Shown here: positions 34,499 to 42,655 of the stretch, in pieces
Numbering within the stretch: position 1 is the first letter of the stretch
How the letters are laid out: each line of letters opens with the position of its first letter
Assembly: GCA_947630235.1 (NCBI GenBank)
Contig: CANRGN010000001.1
Coordinates: 68,508 to 119,196 of the forward strand
Direction: 5' to 3'
Length of the DNA: 50,689 nucleotides
Origin: an uncultured Clostridia bacterium
GTDB taxonomy: Bacteria; Bacillota; Clostridia; TANB77; CAG-508
Made by a program: the position numbers and the translations under genes
Notes under the pieces: model-generated
What the model saw: only the letters and a program-made list of their open reading frames with translations
Database searches by the model: none
What the model was told of the DNA's origin: nothing

Positions 34499-35467
34499 TT
34501 AATAATTATAAAATTTTTTATACCAATCAATAAACCTATCTATTCCCTCTTCAAAACTTACTTTTGGATTATATCCTATAAGTTTTTTAGCCTTTTCTAT
34601 ATCTGCATAAGTTCTTTCAACATCTCCTAATTTCATTGGTAAATTTTGAATTGTAATTTTTTTATTTAATTTTTTTACTAATATATCTATCATATATTTT
34701 AATTTTACAGGATAAGAATTTCCAATATTTAAAACTTCATAAACATTACTATTATTTTTTAAATATTCTATAGATTTTATTATTCCATCTACTATATCAC
34801 TTATATAAGTATAATCTCTTGAAGTAGTCCCATCACCAAACATAGGAATTGGTTTATTTTCTAAAATCAGTTTAGTAAATTTACTAATTGCTAAATCTGG
34901 TCTTTGCTTAGGTCCATATACAGTAAAAAATCTTAACATAAATATATCAATTCCATATAATTTATAATAAACATGTGCCATAATTTCATTTGATTTTTTT
35001 GTAGCAGCATATGGACTTATTGCATAATCAACTATCATATTTTCTTTAAATGGTACTGTTTTACAATTTCCATATACACTACTTGAAGATGCAAAAATTC
35101 CCTTTTTAATATTATTTTTTTTCATTACTTCTAATATATTTTGCGTACCTATACAATTTACTTCTTGATATAAAATAGGGTTTTCTATTGAATTTCTTAC
35201 TCCAGCCATTCCAGCTAAATGAATTACAATATCAATTTTATTTTCTTCAAATATTTCATTTATTTTTTTATAATCTCTTATATCAGCTTCATATAATTTA
35301 TAGTTTTTTTTATTTAAGAAATTTTCAATATTTCTTTTTTTAATACTAATATCATAAAAATCACAAAAATTATCTATAACAATAACATTATTTTGTGTAT
35401 TTAATAGCACTTCTGTTAAACTCGAGCCTATAAAACCAGCTCCTCCAGTAATTAAATAATTTTTCAT
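34499..35467 (-). CDS. NAD-dependent nucleotide-sugar epimerase (UDP-glucuronate 4-epimerase-like)
   Basis: The 322-residue extended short-chain dehydrogenase has the Rossmann motif GGAGFIGSS, a DNFCDFYD segment, SSSSVYGN, and the catalytic YAATK (Tyr-x-x-x-Lys). The blocks LRFFTVYGPKQRPD and GDGTTSRDYTYI follow, then LPMKLGDVERTYADI. The DNF-D-YD and GDV--TYAD signatures point to the UDP-glucuronate/galacturonate 4-epimerase branch over GalE. The start at 35467 is preferred for its spacing from GAGG; two ATGs lie just upstream. It would supply an activated uronic acid or related sugar to the glycosyltransferases encoded upstream. Confidence 0.88.
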   Translation of the reverse strand: MKNYLITGGAGFIGSSLTEVLLNTQNNVIVIDNFCDFYDISIKKRNIENFLNKKNYKLYEADIRDYKKINEIFEENKIDIVIHLAGMAGVRNSIENPILYQEVNCIGTQNILEVMKKNNIKKGIFASSSSVYGNCKTVPFKENMIVDYAISPYAATKKSNEIMAHVYYKLYGIDIFMLRFFTVYGPKQRPDLAISKFTKLILENKPIPMFGDGTTSRDYTYISDIVDGIIKSIEYLKNNSNVYEVLNIGNSYPVKLKYMIDILVKKLNKKITIQNLPMKLGDVERTYADIEKAKKLIGYNPKVSFEEGIDRFIDWYKKFYNY

Positions 35468-35479
35468 TTTCATCATCCT

Positions 35480-36595
35480 CTAATTAAGCTCCATATAATT
35501 CAACATTTTTCTATTTATTATCTCAACATCAAATCTTTCTTTAGCATAATTATAACTCACATCAGACATTCTTAGTAGTTCTTCTTTAGTATTTTCTATC
35601 ATTTTTAAAATTTTTTCTTCTAAATCTTTTTCATCTTTTATATTAACGAGATATCCATTTTCACCATCAATAACAGTTTCTATACACCCTCTAATATTAG
35701 TAGTAATTATTGGTCTTCCAACAGCCAAAGCTTCTAATAAAACTCTAGGTATTCCTTCTCTTAAATAACTAGGCAAAATTACAACATTTGAATCTTTAAT
35801 ATAATCATAAACATTATTAACTTTACCTTTAAAATTTATCGTTTTTGAATATTCTTTAATCTCGCTTGCCTTCAAATCTCTAAATGTATTATCTATTTTT
35901 CCTATATGAGTAAATTTAATTTGTGGATATTTTTTTAATACTTCATTTGCAGCATAATTTAATTCTTTAATCCCTTTTACATTCAGACCTCTAGATATCA
36001 TTAAAAATTTTAGTTTGTCCATGCTTTCAATTTTATTTTCTGCTCTATCAAATTTATTCATATTTACTCCAGAACCATCTATAATAACTGCTTTTTCTGG
36101 CTTAACATATTTCTTTTTTATTAACTCATCTCTATCTTCTTTATTTTGGAAAATCATTTTAGTATAAACTTTACCAGAAATAAAATATCCTAAATTAGCA
36201 AAAATTCTTATTAGTCTTGTTCTTATAGTATTAATTGAATAAATATATCCCATCCCTACTACTAAAGCATATTTTTTATTTACTTTTGCAATAGAACCAG
36301 CAATAGCTCCACAAATAATAGGCTTAATAGTATACGTTAAAATAGCATCTATGTTTTCTTCTTTTAAAACTTTACTTAATATTTTTATATAATTTATATT
36401 CTTAAAAATATTTGTAGATATTTCATCCATTTTTATATTCCTAAATTTTGCTCCCATAGATTCAATTTTTTCTCTATCAACATTTTCATTTCCAATGGCG
36501 ATAACTTCATGTCCACTTTTTATAATAGCTCTTATAAGTTCACCTCTGGATTTTATAATATCAGATGTAGTATTACTAATTATAGCAACTCTCAT
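35480..36595 (-). CDS. GT4 glycosyltransferase (CapM/PglA-like)
   Basis: The 371-residue GT-B enzyme has an N-terminal domain (MRVAIISNTTSDIIKSRGELI, then LTYTIKPIICGAIAG) of the type found in capsule and Pgl GalNAc/FucNAc transferases that use undecaprenyl-linked acceptors. The C-terminal domain has the donor site with E-x7-E: LREGIPRVLLEALAVGRPII. It differs clearly from the three related GT4 genes upstream. It probably adds the second or third sugar of the repeat unit at the inner membrane face. The gene is tightly packed between the epimerase gene and the next glycosyltransferase gene. Confidence 0.88.
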   Translation of the reverse strand: MRVAIISNTTSDIIKSRGELIRAIIKSGHEVIAIGNENVDREKIESMGAKFRNIKMDEISTNIFKNINYIKILSKVLKEENIDAILTYTIKPIICGAIAGSIAKVNKKYALVVGMGYIYSINTIRTRLIRIFANLGYFISGKVYTKMIFQNKEDRDELIKKKYVKPEKAVIIDGSGVNMNKFDRAENKIESMDKLKFLMISRGLNVKGIKELNYAANEVLKKYPQIKFTHIGKIDNTFRDLKASEIKEYSKTINFKGKVNNVYDYIKDSNVVILPSYLREGIPRVLLEALAVGRPIITTNIRGCIETVIDGENGYLVNIKDEKDLEEKILKMIENTKEELLRMSDVSYNYAKERFDVEIINRKMLNYMELN

Positions 36596-36627
36596 ATGTT
36601 TAAGCCTTTCCTATATTAATTTTATAT

Positions 36628-37872
36628 TTATTTTTTTATTACTTCTATCCATTTTTGTATAATAATTTCTTTTGAAAAATCTTTTATTCTTTCACCAGAC
36701 AATTTTCTATATTTATATTGTAAATTTTTATCTTCCAAAATTCCTATAATTGTATCAGCTAATAAATTTTCTTCATATTCACTTTTTAATATAGGTACTA
36801 AAATTCCATATTTTTCTTTTGTTACTTCTTTATTGTATAAATCCAAATTAGTATCTGGAGCTAAAATCTCTCTTGTTCCAGCTTTACAATCTGTAGATAT
36901 AATTGGTAAATTACAATACATAGCTTCTAAAATAGCATTAGACATTCCTTCATAAAATGAGCTTAATACAAATACTTTTGAATTTTTAAGATATATATAA
37001 GGATTATATTGAAAAGATAATAAAAATACATTATTGTTTAAATTTAAATTATTTATTCTATTTTCTAAAGAATCTTTTAAGTCACCTTGTCCCAAAATTA
37101 ATAACTTTGCATCAGGTATTTTATCTACTACTTTTCTAAATGCATTTATTAAATGAATTTGACCTTTTTGATATGATAATCTACCTATATTACTAACAAT
37201 ATTATCATCATTAAAATTTATCTCACTCTTATCATGGTTCAATATATATTCTATTTTATCTGAATCACAAAAATTATTTATTACGAATACTTTTTCTCTT
37301 TTGGCTTTATATTTTTCGATTTGCTCTTTTTCCAAAATTTTAGAAACTACAACAATTTTATCTGAATATTTAGCACTTTTCATATTCATATATGTATGTT
37401 TTTCATCTTTTTCAGATTCACTTAAATAGTTTCTAATAGAAATAATAACTTCATCATTTACTTTTGACATTACATTTAAATAATTCATTATTGTACAAAA
37501 GCTAATACAATGACCTATATTATTTTCCTTTTTTATTTTCTTTAATTGTTTAATTAATTTTAAAATATAAATAAAACTATTATCATTTTCTTCCTTTTGA
37601 TTTAAAACAATTCTTGGTACACTACATTTATAATCTAATTTATTTTTATCATGTTTGGTAACTAAAATTACATTATATTTTTTGCTTAGTTCATCAGCTA
37701 AATTCGAGGCTATTTTTTCAGCTCCACCATTATACAATCTAGAAACTAAAATCATAATATTTTTATTACTAATCAATTCATTTTTTTTCACTATTTTTAT
37801 TCTATAACTTATAAAGTCTATATATAATTTATGAAATTTATTTTTTATATATTTTTTAACTCTATTTAACAT
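36628..37872 (-). CDS. GT4 glycosyltransferase, first of three tandem paralogues
   Basis: The 414-residue GT-B enzyme has RLYNGGAEKIASNLADEL at the start of the N-terminal domain (after a 40-residue basic extension), INIGRLSYQKGQ-type donor-domain entry (NIGRLSYQKGQIHLINAF), and the E-x7-E site in SSFYEGMSNAILEAM. The product resembles those of the next two genes along its length, indicating tandem duplication. It likely transfers a hexose or N-acetylhexosamine within the surface glycan; the sugar cannot be inferred. Confidence 0.88.
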   Translation of the reverse strand: MLNRVKKYIKNKFHKLYIDFISYRIKIVKKNELISNKNIMILVSRLYNGGAEKIASNLADELSKKYNVILVTKHDKNKLDYKCSVPRIVLNQKEENDNSFIYILKLIKQLKKIKKENNIGHCISFCTIMNYLNVMSKVNDEVIISIRNYLSESEKDEKHTYMNMKSAKYSDKIVVVSKILEKEQIEKYKAKREKVFVINNFCDSDKIEYILNHDKSEINFNDDNIVSNIGRLSYQKGQIHLINAFRKVVDKIPDAKLLILGQGDLKDSLENRINNLNLNNNVFLLSFQYNPYIYLKNSKVFVLSSFYEGMSNAILEAMYCNLPIISTDCKAGTREILAPDTNLDLYNKEVTKEKYGILVPILKSEYEENLLADTIIGILEDKNLQYKYRKLSGERIKDFSKEIIIQKWIEVIKK

Positions 37873-37913
37873 TTTCTTTTGACCTCAAAAAATCTTATAT
37901 AATCTTTAACTTT

Positions 37914-39107
37914 TTATTCTTCTATAATTTTTATCCATTGTTTTTTTATTATATTATTTTCAAAATCCTTTATCCTAACTTTTGATTTATTTTCATAATA
38001 ATTCAATTTTTCTTTATTTAAAAATAAATCTATTATAGTTTTTGATAAATTAATTTCTTCATTAGTAATATTTTTAGATATATCATATTTTTCATTCATA
38101 TTTGGAAATAAAATTCCATATTCTGCATCTGTAACTTTGTCCACAAAATTTTCTAAACTACTATTAGGTGATAAAATTTCTTTGGTTCCACCAATAATAT
38201 CTGTAGCTATTATTGGTAAACCACATGCCATAGCTTCTAAAACAACATTTGGCATTCCCTCATAAAAAGAAGTTAAAACAAAAACATCTGAATTCATTAA
38301 ATATTTATATGGGTTAATTCTATAATCTAATAAAAAAACATTATTCTCTATGTTTAATTCTTTTATTAATTTTTTAAAATCTCCTTTTAATTCTCCTCTT
38401 CCTAAAATAATAAGCTTAGCATTTTCATATTTTTCAACCACTACTTTAAAAGCCTTAATTAAATGCCATTGACCTTTTTGTAAAATTAATCTCCCTATAG
38501 TTATTATGTTAAAAGATTTGGTAGAATCATCCATAAAAGAATCCTTTAATAATTCTTTTTCTATTTCAATATCTTGGCTAAGATTACTTATCAATTTATT
38601 ATCAATCATATTATAAATTGTAATTATTTTATTATCAACATTTTTATAATTTTCTCTAATATCTTTTTCTACCATTTTTGAAACAGTTACTACTTTATCT
38701 GATTTATTAATTGAAATTTGATTAGCTAATTTCATAAAAAAATTAAGATTTAATTTTGATTGTAAATTTCGTATAGAAATTATTACTTTATCATTTTTTT
38801 TGCTTAAGCAATTTATTAAATTTGGTCCTGTTAAAAAACTTATACTACAATCTATATTGTATTCTTTTTTTATTTTTTTTACTCTTTTTAATCTATTAAA
38901 AAAAACAGAAATTTTTCTATTTGCTTTAGAATTAGCAGGAGTTCCTAAATCTATTATTTTTACATTTGGAATATATTCTTTTTTGCTATTATCAAAAACT
39001 ACCATAGTTACATTATAATCATCTTTTAAAACATTAGCTAAATTAGTTATTGCTCTTTCAGCTCCCCCATTAGATAGTTTATGAATTATTAGTAAAATAT
39101 TTTTCAT
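37914..39107 (-). CDS. GT4 glycosyltransferase, second tandem paralogue
   Basis: The 397-residue GT-B enzyme starts MKNILLIIHKLSNGGAERAI. The donor domain opens IGRLILQKGQWHLIKAF and the E-x7-E site is TSFYEGMPNVVLEAM, followed by CGLPIIATDIIGGTKEIL. I use the ATG at 39107, which follows GGGAGAG, and not the ATG 12 codons earlier, which has no ribosome site and would crowd the upstream gene. Its role is addition of one sugar to the growing lipid-linked glycan. Confidence 0.88.
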   Translation of the reverse strand: MKNILLIIHKLSNGGAERAITNLANVLKDDYNVTMVVFDNSKKEYIPNVKIIDLGTPANSKANRKISVFFNRLKRVKKIKKEYNIDCSISFLTGPNLINCLSKKNDKVIISIRNLQSKLNLNFFMKLANQISINKSDKVVTVSKMVEKDIRENYKNVDNKIITIYNMIDNKLISNLSQDIEIEKELLKDSFMDDSTKSFNIITIGRLILQKGQWHLIKAFKVVVEKYENAKLIILGRGELKGDFKKLIKELNIENNVFLLDYRINPYKYLMNSDVFVLTSFYEGMPNVVLEAMACGLPIIATDIIGGTKEILSPNSSLENFVDKVTDAEYGILFPNMNEKYDISKNITNEEINLSKTIIDLFLNKEKLNYYENKSKVRIKDFENNIIKKQWIKIIEE

Positions 39108-39143
39108 TAAATTACTCTCCCTATAATGTAAATATAATATCAA

Positions 39144-40427
39144 TTATAAAAATACTTCCCATTCCTCAGCATAATCATCTTTATCAAAATCCATTATTCT
39201 TTTCAAAGACATCTTTTTATAATAATTTAATAACTTTTCATCATTAAGTAATTCATTTATAGCTTCTGACAAAATTATTTCCTCTTTTGTTAAACTTTGT
39301 TCTGAATTATATAAATTAAAATCTAATTTAGGAATTAAAATACCATATTCACAATTTCTTTTTTCATATATTTCTTCTTGAGCCTCCAAACTAGGTTCGA
39401 TAATCTCTCTATTACCACCATAACAATCAGTAGATATAATAGGTAAACCACATTCCATAGCCTCTAAAATAACATTTGGCATACCTTCAAATAAAGATGG
39501 TAATACAAAAATATCAGATTTTTTCAAATATGAATAAACATTTTTATTTTTATGACCTAAACAATAAACATAATTTTCTAAATTTAAATCTTTAATTAAT
39601 TTTTTTAAATAATCTTCTAATTCTCCTATACCTAATATAATTAGTTTAACATTTGGATTTTGCTTTACAACATTTTTAAAAGCTCTAATTAAATGCCATT
39701 GTCCTTTTTGCTCTTTTAATTTTCCAATAGTAATAATTACTTTATTATTTATAAATATATTTTTATCTTGTTCATCTATTTCATATTTCTCAATATATTC
39801 TAAAACATCTTTTCTGTTACAATATGTAGGAATTGTACTTATTTTATTAGATTTTACATTATAATTTTTAATTTGATCAATTTCAACTTGTTTAGAAACA
39901 GATACTATATAATCTGATAATTTATTAGAAATTATATTTTTTCTTTTATTTTCTATGTCTTTTTCTGATACAGATAAATAATTTACTATATATATTATAA
40001 CTTTATCATATACTCTAGTAATAGAATTTATAAAATTTGAATTGGTTTCTAAACTTATGCAATGTGTTATTTTATTTTTCTTTTTTAGTTTTCTAATTTC
40101 TAATATTTTTCTAAATCCTTTTCTTTGTATAACAATATGTTTTGTCATACACTCATACTCTTCTACATCTTTTAATTTCTTATTATCATAATATGTAACT
40201 ATAATAACTTCATATTTTTTAGATAAAGCTTTTGCAATATTTACTGCTGCTCTTTCTGCTCCACCTTTACTAATTTTTCCCACTAATATCATTATTTTTT
40301 TTGAGTTATCTAGTTTCGTTTTTTTTCTTTTTATTTTATTAAAAAAAGATAAAAATATCAAAATACCATATCCCAGTATTCTTATCATTAATTTTAAGAA
40401 TTCTATAAGATTTATTTTTTTATGCAT
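39144..40427 (-). CDS. GT4 glycosyltransferase, third tandem paralogue (first gene of the cluster)
   Basis: The 427-residue product has a hydrophobic N-terminal segment (about residues 10-28), then LVGKISKGGAERAAVNIAKAL, GKLKEQKGQWHLIRAF and the E-x7-E site PSLFEGMPNVILEAM. The C-terminal CGLPIISTDCYGGNREIIEP segment was the source of the duplicated fragment now in the chimeric pseudogene at 41933-42259. It is the first gene after the promoter at 40471-40499. Its N-terminal membrane helix suggests tighter membrane association than its paralogues. Confidence 0.88.
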   Translation of the reverse strand: MHKKINLIEFLKLMIRILGYGILIFLSFFNKIKRKKTKLDNSKKIMILVGKISKGGAERAAVNIAKALSKKYEVIIVTYYDNKKLKDVEEYECMTKHIVIQRKGFRKILEIRKLKKKNKITHCISLETNSNFINSITRVYDKVIIYIVNYLSVSEKDIENKRKNIISNKLSDYIVSVSKQVEIDQIKNYNVKSNKISTIPTYCNRKDVLEYIEKYEIDEQDKNIFINNKVIITIGKLKEQKGQWHLIRAFKNVVKQNPNVKLIILGIGELEDYLKKLIKDLNLENYVYCLGHKNKNVYSYLKKSDIFVLPSLFEGMPNVILEAMECGLPIISTDCYGGNREIIEPSLEAQEEIYEKRNCEYGILIPKLDFNLYNSEQSLTKEEIILSEAINELLNDEKLLNYYKKMSLKRIMDFDKDDYAEEWEVFL

Positions 40428-40470
40428 AAAATATTCCTCTTTATTTTATATAACTTTTTATTTATACGAA

Positions 40471-40499
40471 ATTTTATCATTTTTATATCTTCATAACAA
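40471..40499 (-). promoter_or_regulatory. predicted promoter of the glycan cluster
   Basis: On the minus strand TTGTTA (40494-40499) and TAAAAT (40471-40476) are 17 bases apart, with a TG before the -10. It lies about 45 bases upstream of the first glycosyltransferase gene. Confidence 0.6.
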
Positions 40500-40599
40500 T
40501 AAAATTATTATATTTTATAAAAATAATTGATATTTTTTTATTAAAAAGTTACAAACTTTATTTTTCTTCTAAATTATTTTTAAATAATTTATCATATTA

Positions 40600-40870
40600 C
40601 TATTCAACAATTTTCCAAACCATATTGTCTCCTACTTCATTTTTTTCAACATTTATATTCGATGAAACTAATTCATTCCATACATTTTTTTGAATCCATC
40701 TAACAAAGTTTTTTTATCTCTGAATTTCTTTTATCATATTTATAATTCACTATTTTTATTTTCTTCAAAATTTTATCACATTTGCTATTTTTATTCTAGT
40801 ATATTCTTGGATTTTTTTCTAACGTAACATCTTTACTTTCAAATAGTTCTACTTTTATTCATTTTTACCT
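40600..40870 (-). pseudogene. degraded gene remnant, family unknown
   Basis: Reading leftward, coherent peptide pieces appear in different frames: KKIKIVNYKYDKRNSEIKK, then after a shift at a run of seven As, FVRWIQKNVWNELVSS and EVGDNMVWKIVE before a stop at 40600-40602. An in-frame stop interrupts the upstream part. No start codon or ribosome site is seen. It looks like the C-terminal end of a lost gene. Confidence 0.4.
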
Positions 40871-40887
40871 ATTTATTTGTTTGAATA

Positions 40888-41072
40888 CTATAATCCAATT
40901 GGTATTATTAACATCATTGGTAATGCTAGCACAAATGGTAATGTAATAAATATTGTTATAATTGCTACAATACTATTAAATATTTCTGACGCAAAATCCA
41001 TAAATATTTCTTGACTTTTTACTAATAAGAAAGTTATAATAAATATAAGAAATGAAGAAAATGCAAATGTGG
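40888..41072 (-). pseudogene. remnant of a small membrane protein
   Basis: An open frame without a start encodes about 60 residues: a hydrophobic segment (FAFSSFLIFIITFLLV), KSQEIFMDFASEIF, and a second hydrophobic segment rich in Ile and Leu ending MLIIPIGL. It probably represents the last two helices of a lost membrane protein, though a short intact protein starting at the internal ATG is not excluded. Confidence 0.4.
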
Positions 41073-41090
41073 TTTGCTAGTATTTTGTAA

Positions 41091-41127
41091 AAAAACGCAT
41101 CTTACCGCCAAGTAACAGATGTGTTTT
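41091..41127 (+). terminator. hairpin terminator
   Basis: AACGCATCT and AGATGTGTT pair, with one G-U, followed by TTTTTT. It reads best on the plus strand, upstream of the P-loop gene, and may end a transcript of a lost gene. Confidence 0.55.
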
Positions 41128-41245
41128 TTTAGCATTATGGAAAAATAGAGAAAAAATAGTATGAAAAGAAATATAAATTTTATAAGAAAAAGAAACTTAT
41201 TAGTATATGAAATACGATTAAATCTATTAAAAAGGATAAAACATA

Positions 41246-41878
41246 ATGAAAAATTATAAAATAGGAATTTTAAGAGACAAAGAAGATTTAGTAATTAATA
41301 TAACAAATGATAATATTATAAATATAACTGGAATGGTAGCATCAGGAAAATCAACATTAGCAATGAAATTAAAAGATGATAATACTACTTTAATTTGTTT
41401 TGACTATCTATTTGGATATGAAAAAGAAAAAAGAACTCAAGAAATTACTAATATTATTAAGGAATTAGAAATGATATATCCAGAAACAAAGAATCAAATT
41501 ATTTTTAAACGTGTTAATAATAAGGAAAAAATAAAAATTATGAATTTAAAATATTATGAATATACAGAAAAATTTTATAATTATTTATTAGAAAATGTGA
41601 AAAAACCTATTATAATAGAAGGTTTGCATTTTTATAGATTTATGGATATAAAACCAATAAAAGGAAAAATAATTATAAAAAGGACAAGTTTATTACATTC
41701 ATATATAAGAGCTTTTAAAAGAGATGTTTGTAGCAAAGGGAAAAAATATCTAAAAGGAGAAATTAAATTAGATGTATTAAAAGAAAAATTTTGCCAAAGA
41801 ATTAAAATACCTATTACAACTTATATAAGAATAAATAAATATATTAAACAAATTATGGAAATGGAAATAGAAAAATAA
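41246..41878 (+). CDS. P-loop NTPase, possible small-molecule or nucleoside kinase
   Basis: The 210-residue cytosolic protein has Walker A GMVASGKST at residues 29-37, an LICFDYLFGYE segment (possible acceptor Asp), and IIIEGLHFYRF, which looks like a Walker B or lid-adjacent strand. A basic RTSLLHSYIRAFKRD stretch is consistent with a lid. The layout recalls nucleotide or shikimate-type kinases, but no specific family is recognised. AAAGGAT precedes the ATG. It stands alone on the plus strand between remnants and ends at the hairpin at 41888. Confidence 0.65.
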   Translation: MKNYKIGILRDKEDLVINITNDNIINITGMVASGKSTLAMKLKDDNTTLICFDYLFGYEKEKRTQEITNIIKELEMIYPETKNQIIFKRVNNKEKIKIMNLKYYEYTEKFYNYLLENVKKPIIIEGLHFYRFMDIKPIKGKIIIKRTSLLHSYIRAFKRDVCSKGKKYLKGEIKLDVLKEKFCQRIKIPITTYIRINKYIKQIMEMEIEK

Positions 41879-41885
41879 AAGTAAA

Positions 41886-42017
41886 AAATGGAGTGGTAGA
41901 TTATTCTATCACTCCATTTTACAATTAGAAATTTATTTATAATTCATTAGCATTACACCAAGTATTGCAAGTATAACTAAAACTGAAATTACTATTGCTT
42001 TTACTCTATTAGTTATT
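41886..42017. repeat. direct repeat, copy A (tail and terminator of the YGV-repeat protein gene)
   Basis: This stretch matches 49202-49340 at nearly every base apart from a short gap near the stop codon. It carries the shared terminator and codons for TNRVKAIVISVLVILAILGV, and ends at a T6 tract where a glycosyltransferase fragment begins. Confidence 0.92.
41888..41917. terminator. bidirectional hairpin terminator
   Basis: TGGAGTGGTAGA and TCTATCACTCCA form a stem (one mismatch) between the P-loop gene and the chimeric pseudogene. The same hairpin recurs at 49204-49232. Confidence 0.75.
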
Positions 42018-42259
42018 TTTTCATATATTTCTTCTTGAGCTTCCAAACTAGGTTCAATAATCTCTCTATTACCATCATAACAATCAGTAGATATAATAGG
42101 TAAAACACATTCCATAGCCTCTAAAATAACATTTGGCATTCCTTCAAATAAAGATGGTAATTCAAATTTTTTTAAATATGCATAGACATTTTTATTTATA
42201 TGCACAATACTATCATTTTTATATTTCTTATAGTTGTAGTTGGGATCCTTCGTATCCAT
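41933..42259 (-). pseudogene. chimeric pseudogene: glycosyltransferase fragment fused to the tail of the YGV-repeat membrane protein
   Basis: The 108-codon frame joins three parts. Residues 1-24 are of unknown origin. About 60 residues copy the donor site of the GT4 at 39144-40427 (LPSLFEGMPNVILEAMECVL, then DGNREIIEPSLEAQEEIYEK), with a small internal deletion that removes part of KKSDIFVLPS. The last 27 residues are the C-terminal membrane helix of the protein at 49241-49582. The DNA of both parents is nearly unchanged, so the fusion is recent. Neither half is functional as such. Confidence 0.85.
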
Positions 42260-42303
42260 GTAATAAAAAAACCATAAGAAAGGTATTCTCTAAGTTTTCG
42301 AAA

Positions 42304-42333
42304 TTTACAAGTTATGGTAACCTATGATATAAT
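42304..42333 (+). promoter_or_regulatory. predicted promoter of the 44-codon membrane ORF
   Basis: TTTACA (42304-42309) and TATAAT (42328-42333) are 18 bases apart, with a TGA extension of the -10. Confidence 0.6.
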
Positions 42334-42373
42334 TATTATATAAAAATTTTTAATGCATATTCTTTATCTTACT

Positions 42374-42455
42374 AATTAGTGTGAGGAATTTAACCTCTAT
42401 CTTTTTAGCTTAATTTATTATCAAAAATTAAATGGAGGGTATTATCACACTAATT
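42374..42455 (+). promoter_or_regulatory. leader hairpin that encloses the ribosome site
   Basis: AATTAGTGTGA (42374-42384) and TCACACTAATT (42445-42455) are perfect complements. A smaller GAGG/CCTC hairpin lies inside. The GGAGGG ribosome site (42434-42439) falls in the loop just before the 3' arm, so the fold would hinder initiation. Confidence 0.6.
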
Positions 42456-42566
42456 GTCTCTTGGTTAATAACATTATTTTTTGATATACATTTTTATATT
42501 GCATATCAACTGATAACATTAGTAACTTGCTTCATTCCACAAAAAAAGAAAGAAAATAATGATTAA
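42432..42566 (+). CDS. 44-residue hydrophobic membrane peptide with KKKENND tail
   Basis: The frame encodes one or two tightly spaced hydrophobic segments (GIITLIVSWLITLFF and FYIAYQLITLVTCFI) and a charged C-terminus. The ATG at 42432 overlaps a GGAGGG that is placed better to serve a start a few codons downstream, where only ATT and ATC codons are in frame, so the true start is uncertain. A clean promoter, a structured leader and a strong terminator define a compact unit of about 260 bases, similar in layout to type I toxin or small-membrane-peptide genes. No family is recognised. Confidence 0.5.
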   Translation: MEGIITLIVSWLITLFFDIHFYIAYQLITLVTCFIPQKKKENND

Positions 42567-42573
42567 TCTATAA

Positions 42574-42603
42574 AAAGAAACCTTCTTCCGAGGTTTCTTT
42601 TTT
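42574..42603 (+). terminator. terminator of the 44-codon ORF
   Basis: AAAGAAACCT and AGGTTTCTTT form a perfect 10-bp stem ending in a T run (TTTCTTTTTTG). Confidence 0.88.
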
Positions 42604-42655
42604 GTAATTCTATTTTAAAATTTTCCTTTATAATAATTTTTATACTTAACTCTTT

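Noticed and set aside
41246..41878. Zeta-toxin-type kinase of a toxin-antitoxin pair
   Set aside because: The P-loop is compatible, but no antitoxin-like gene lies next to it and the zeta-specific residues could not be seen; kept as a P-loop protein only.
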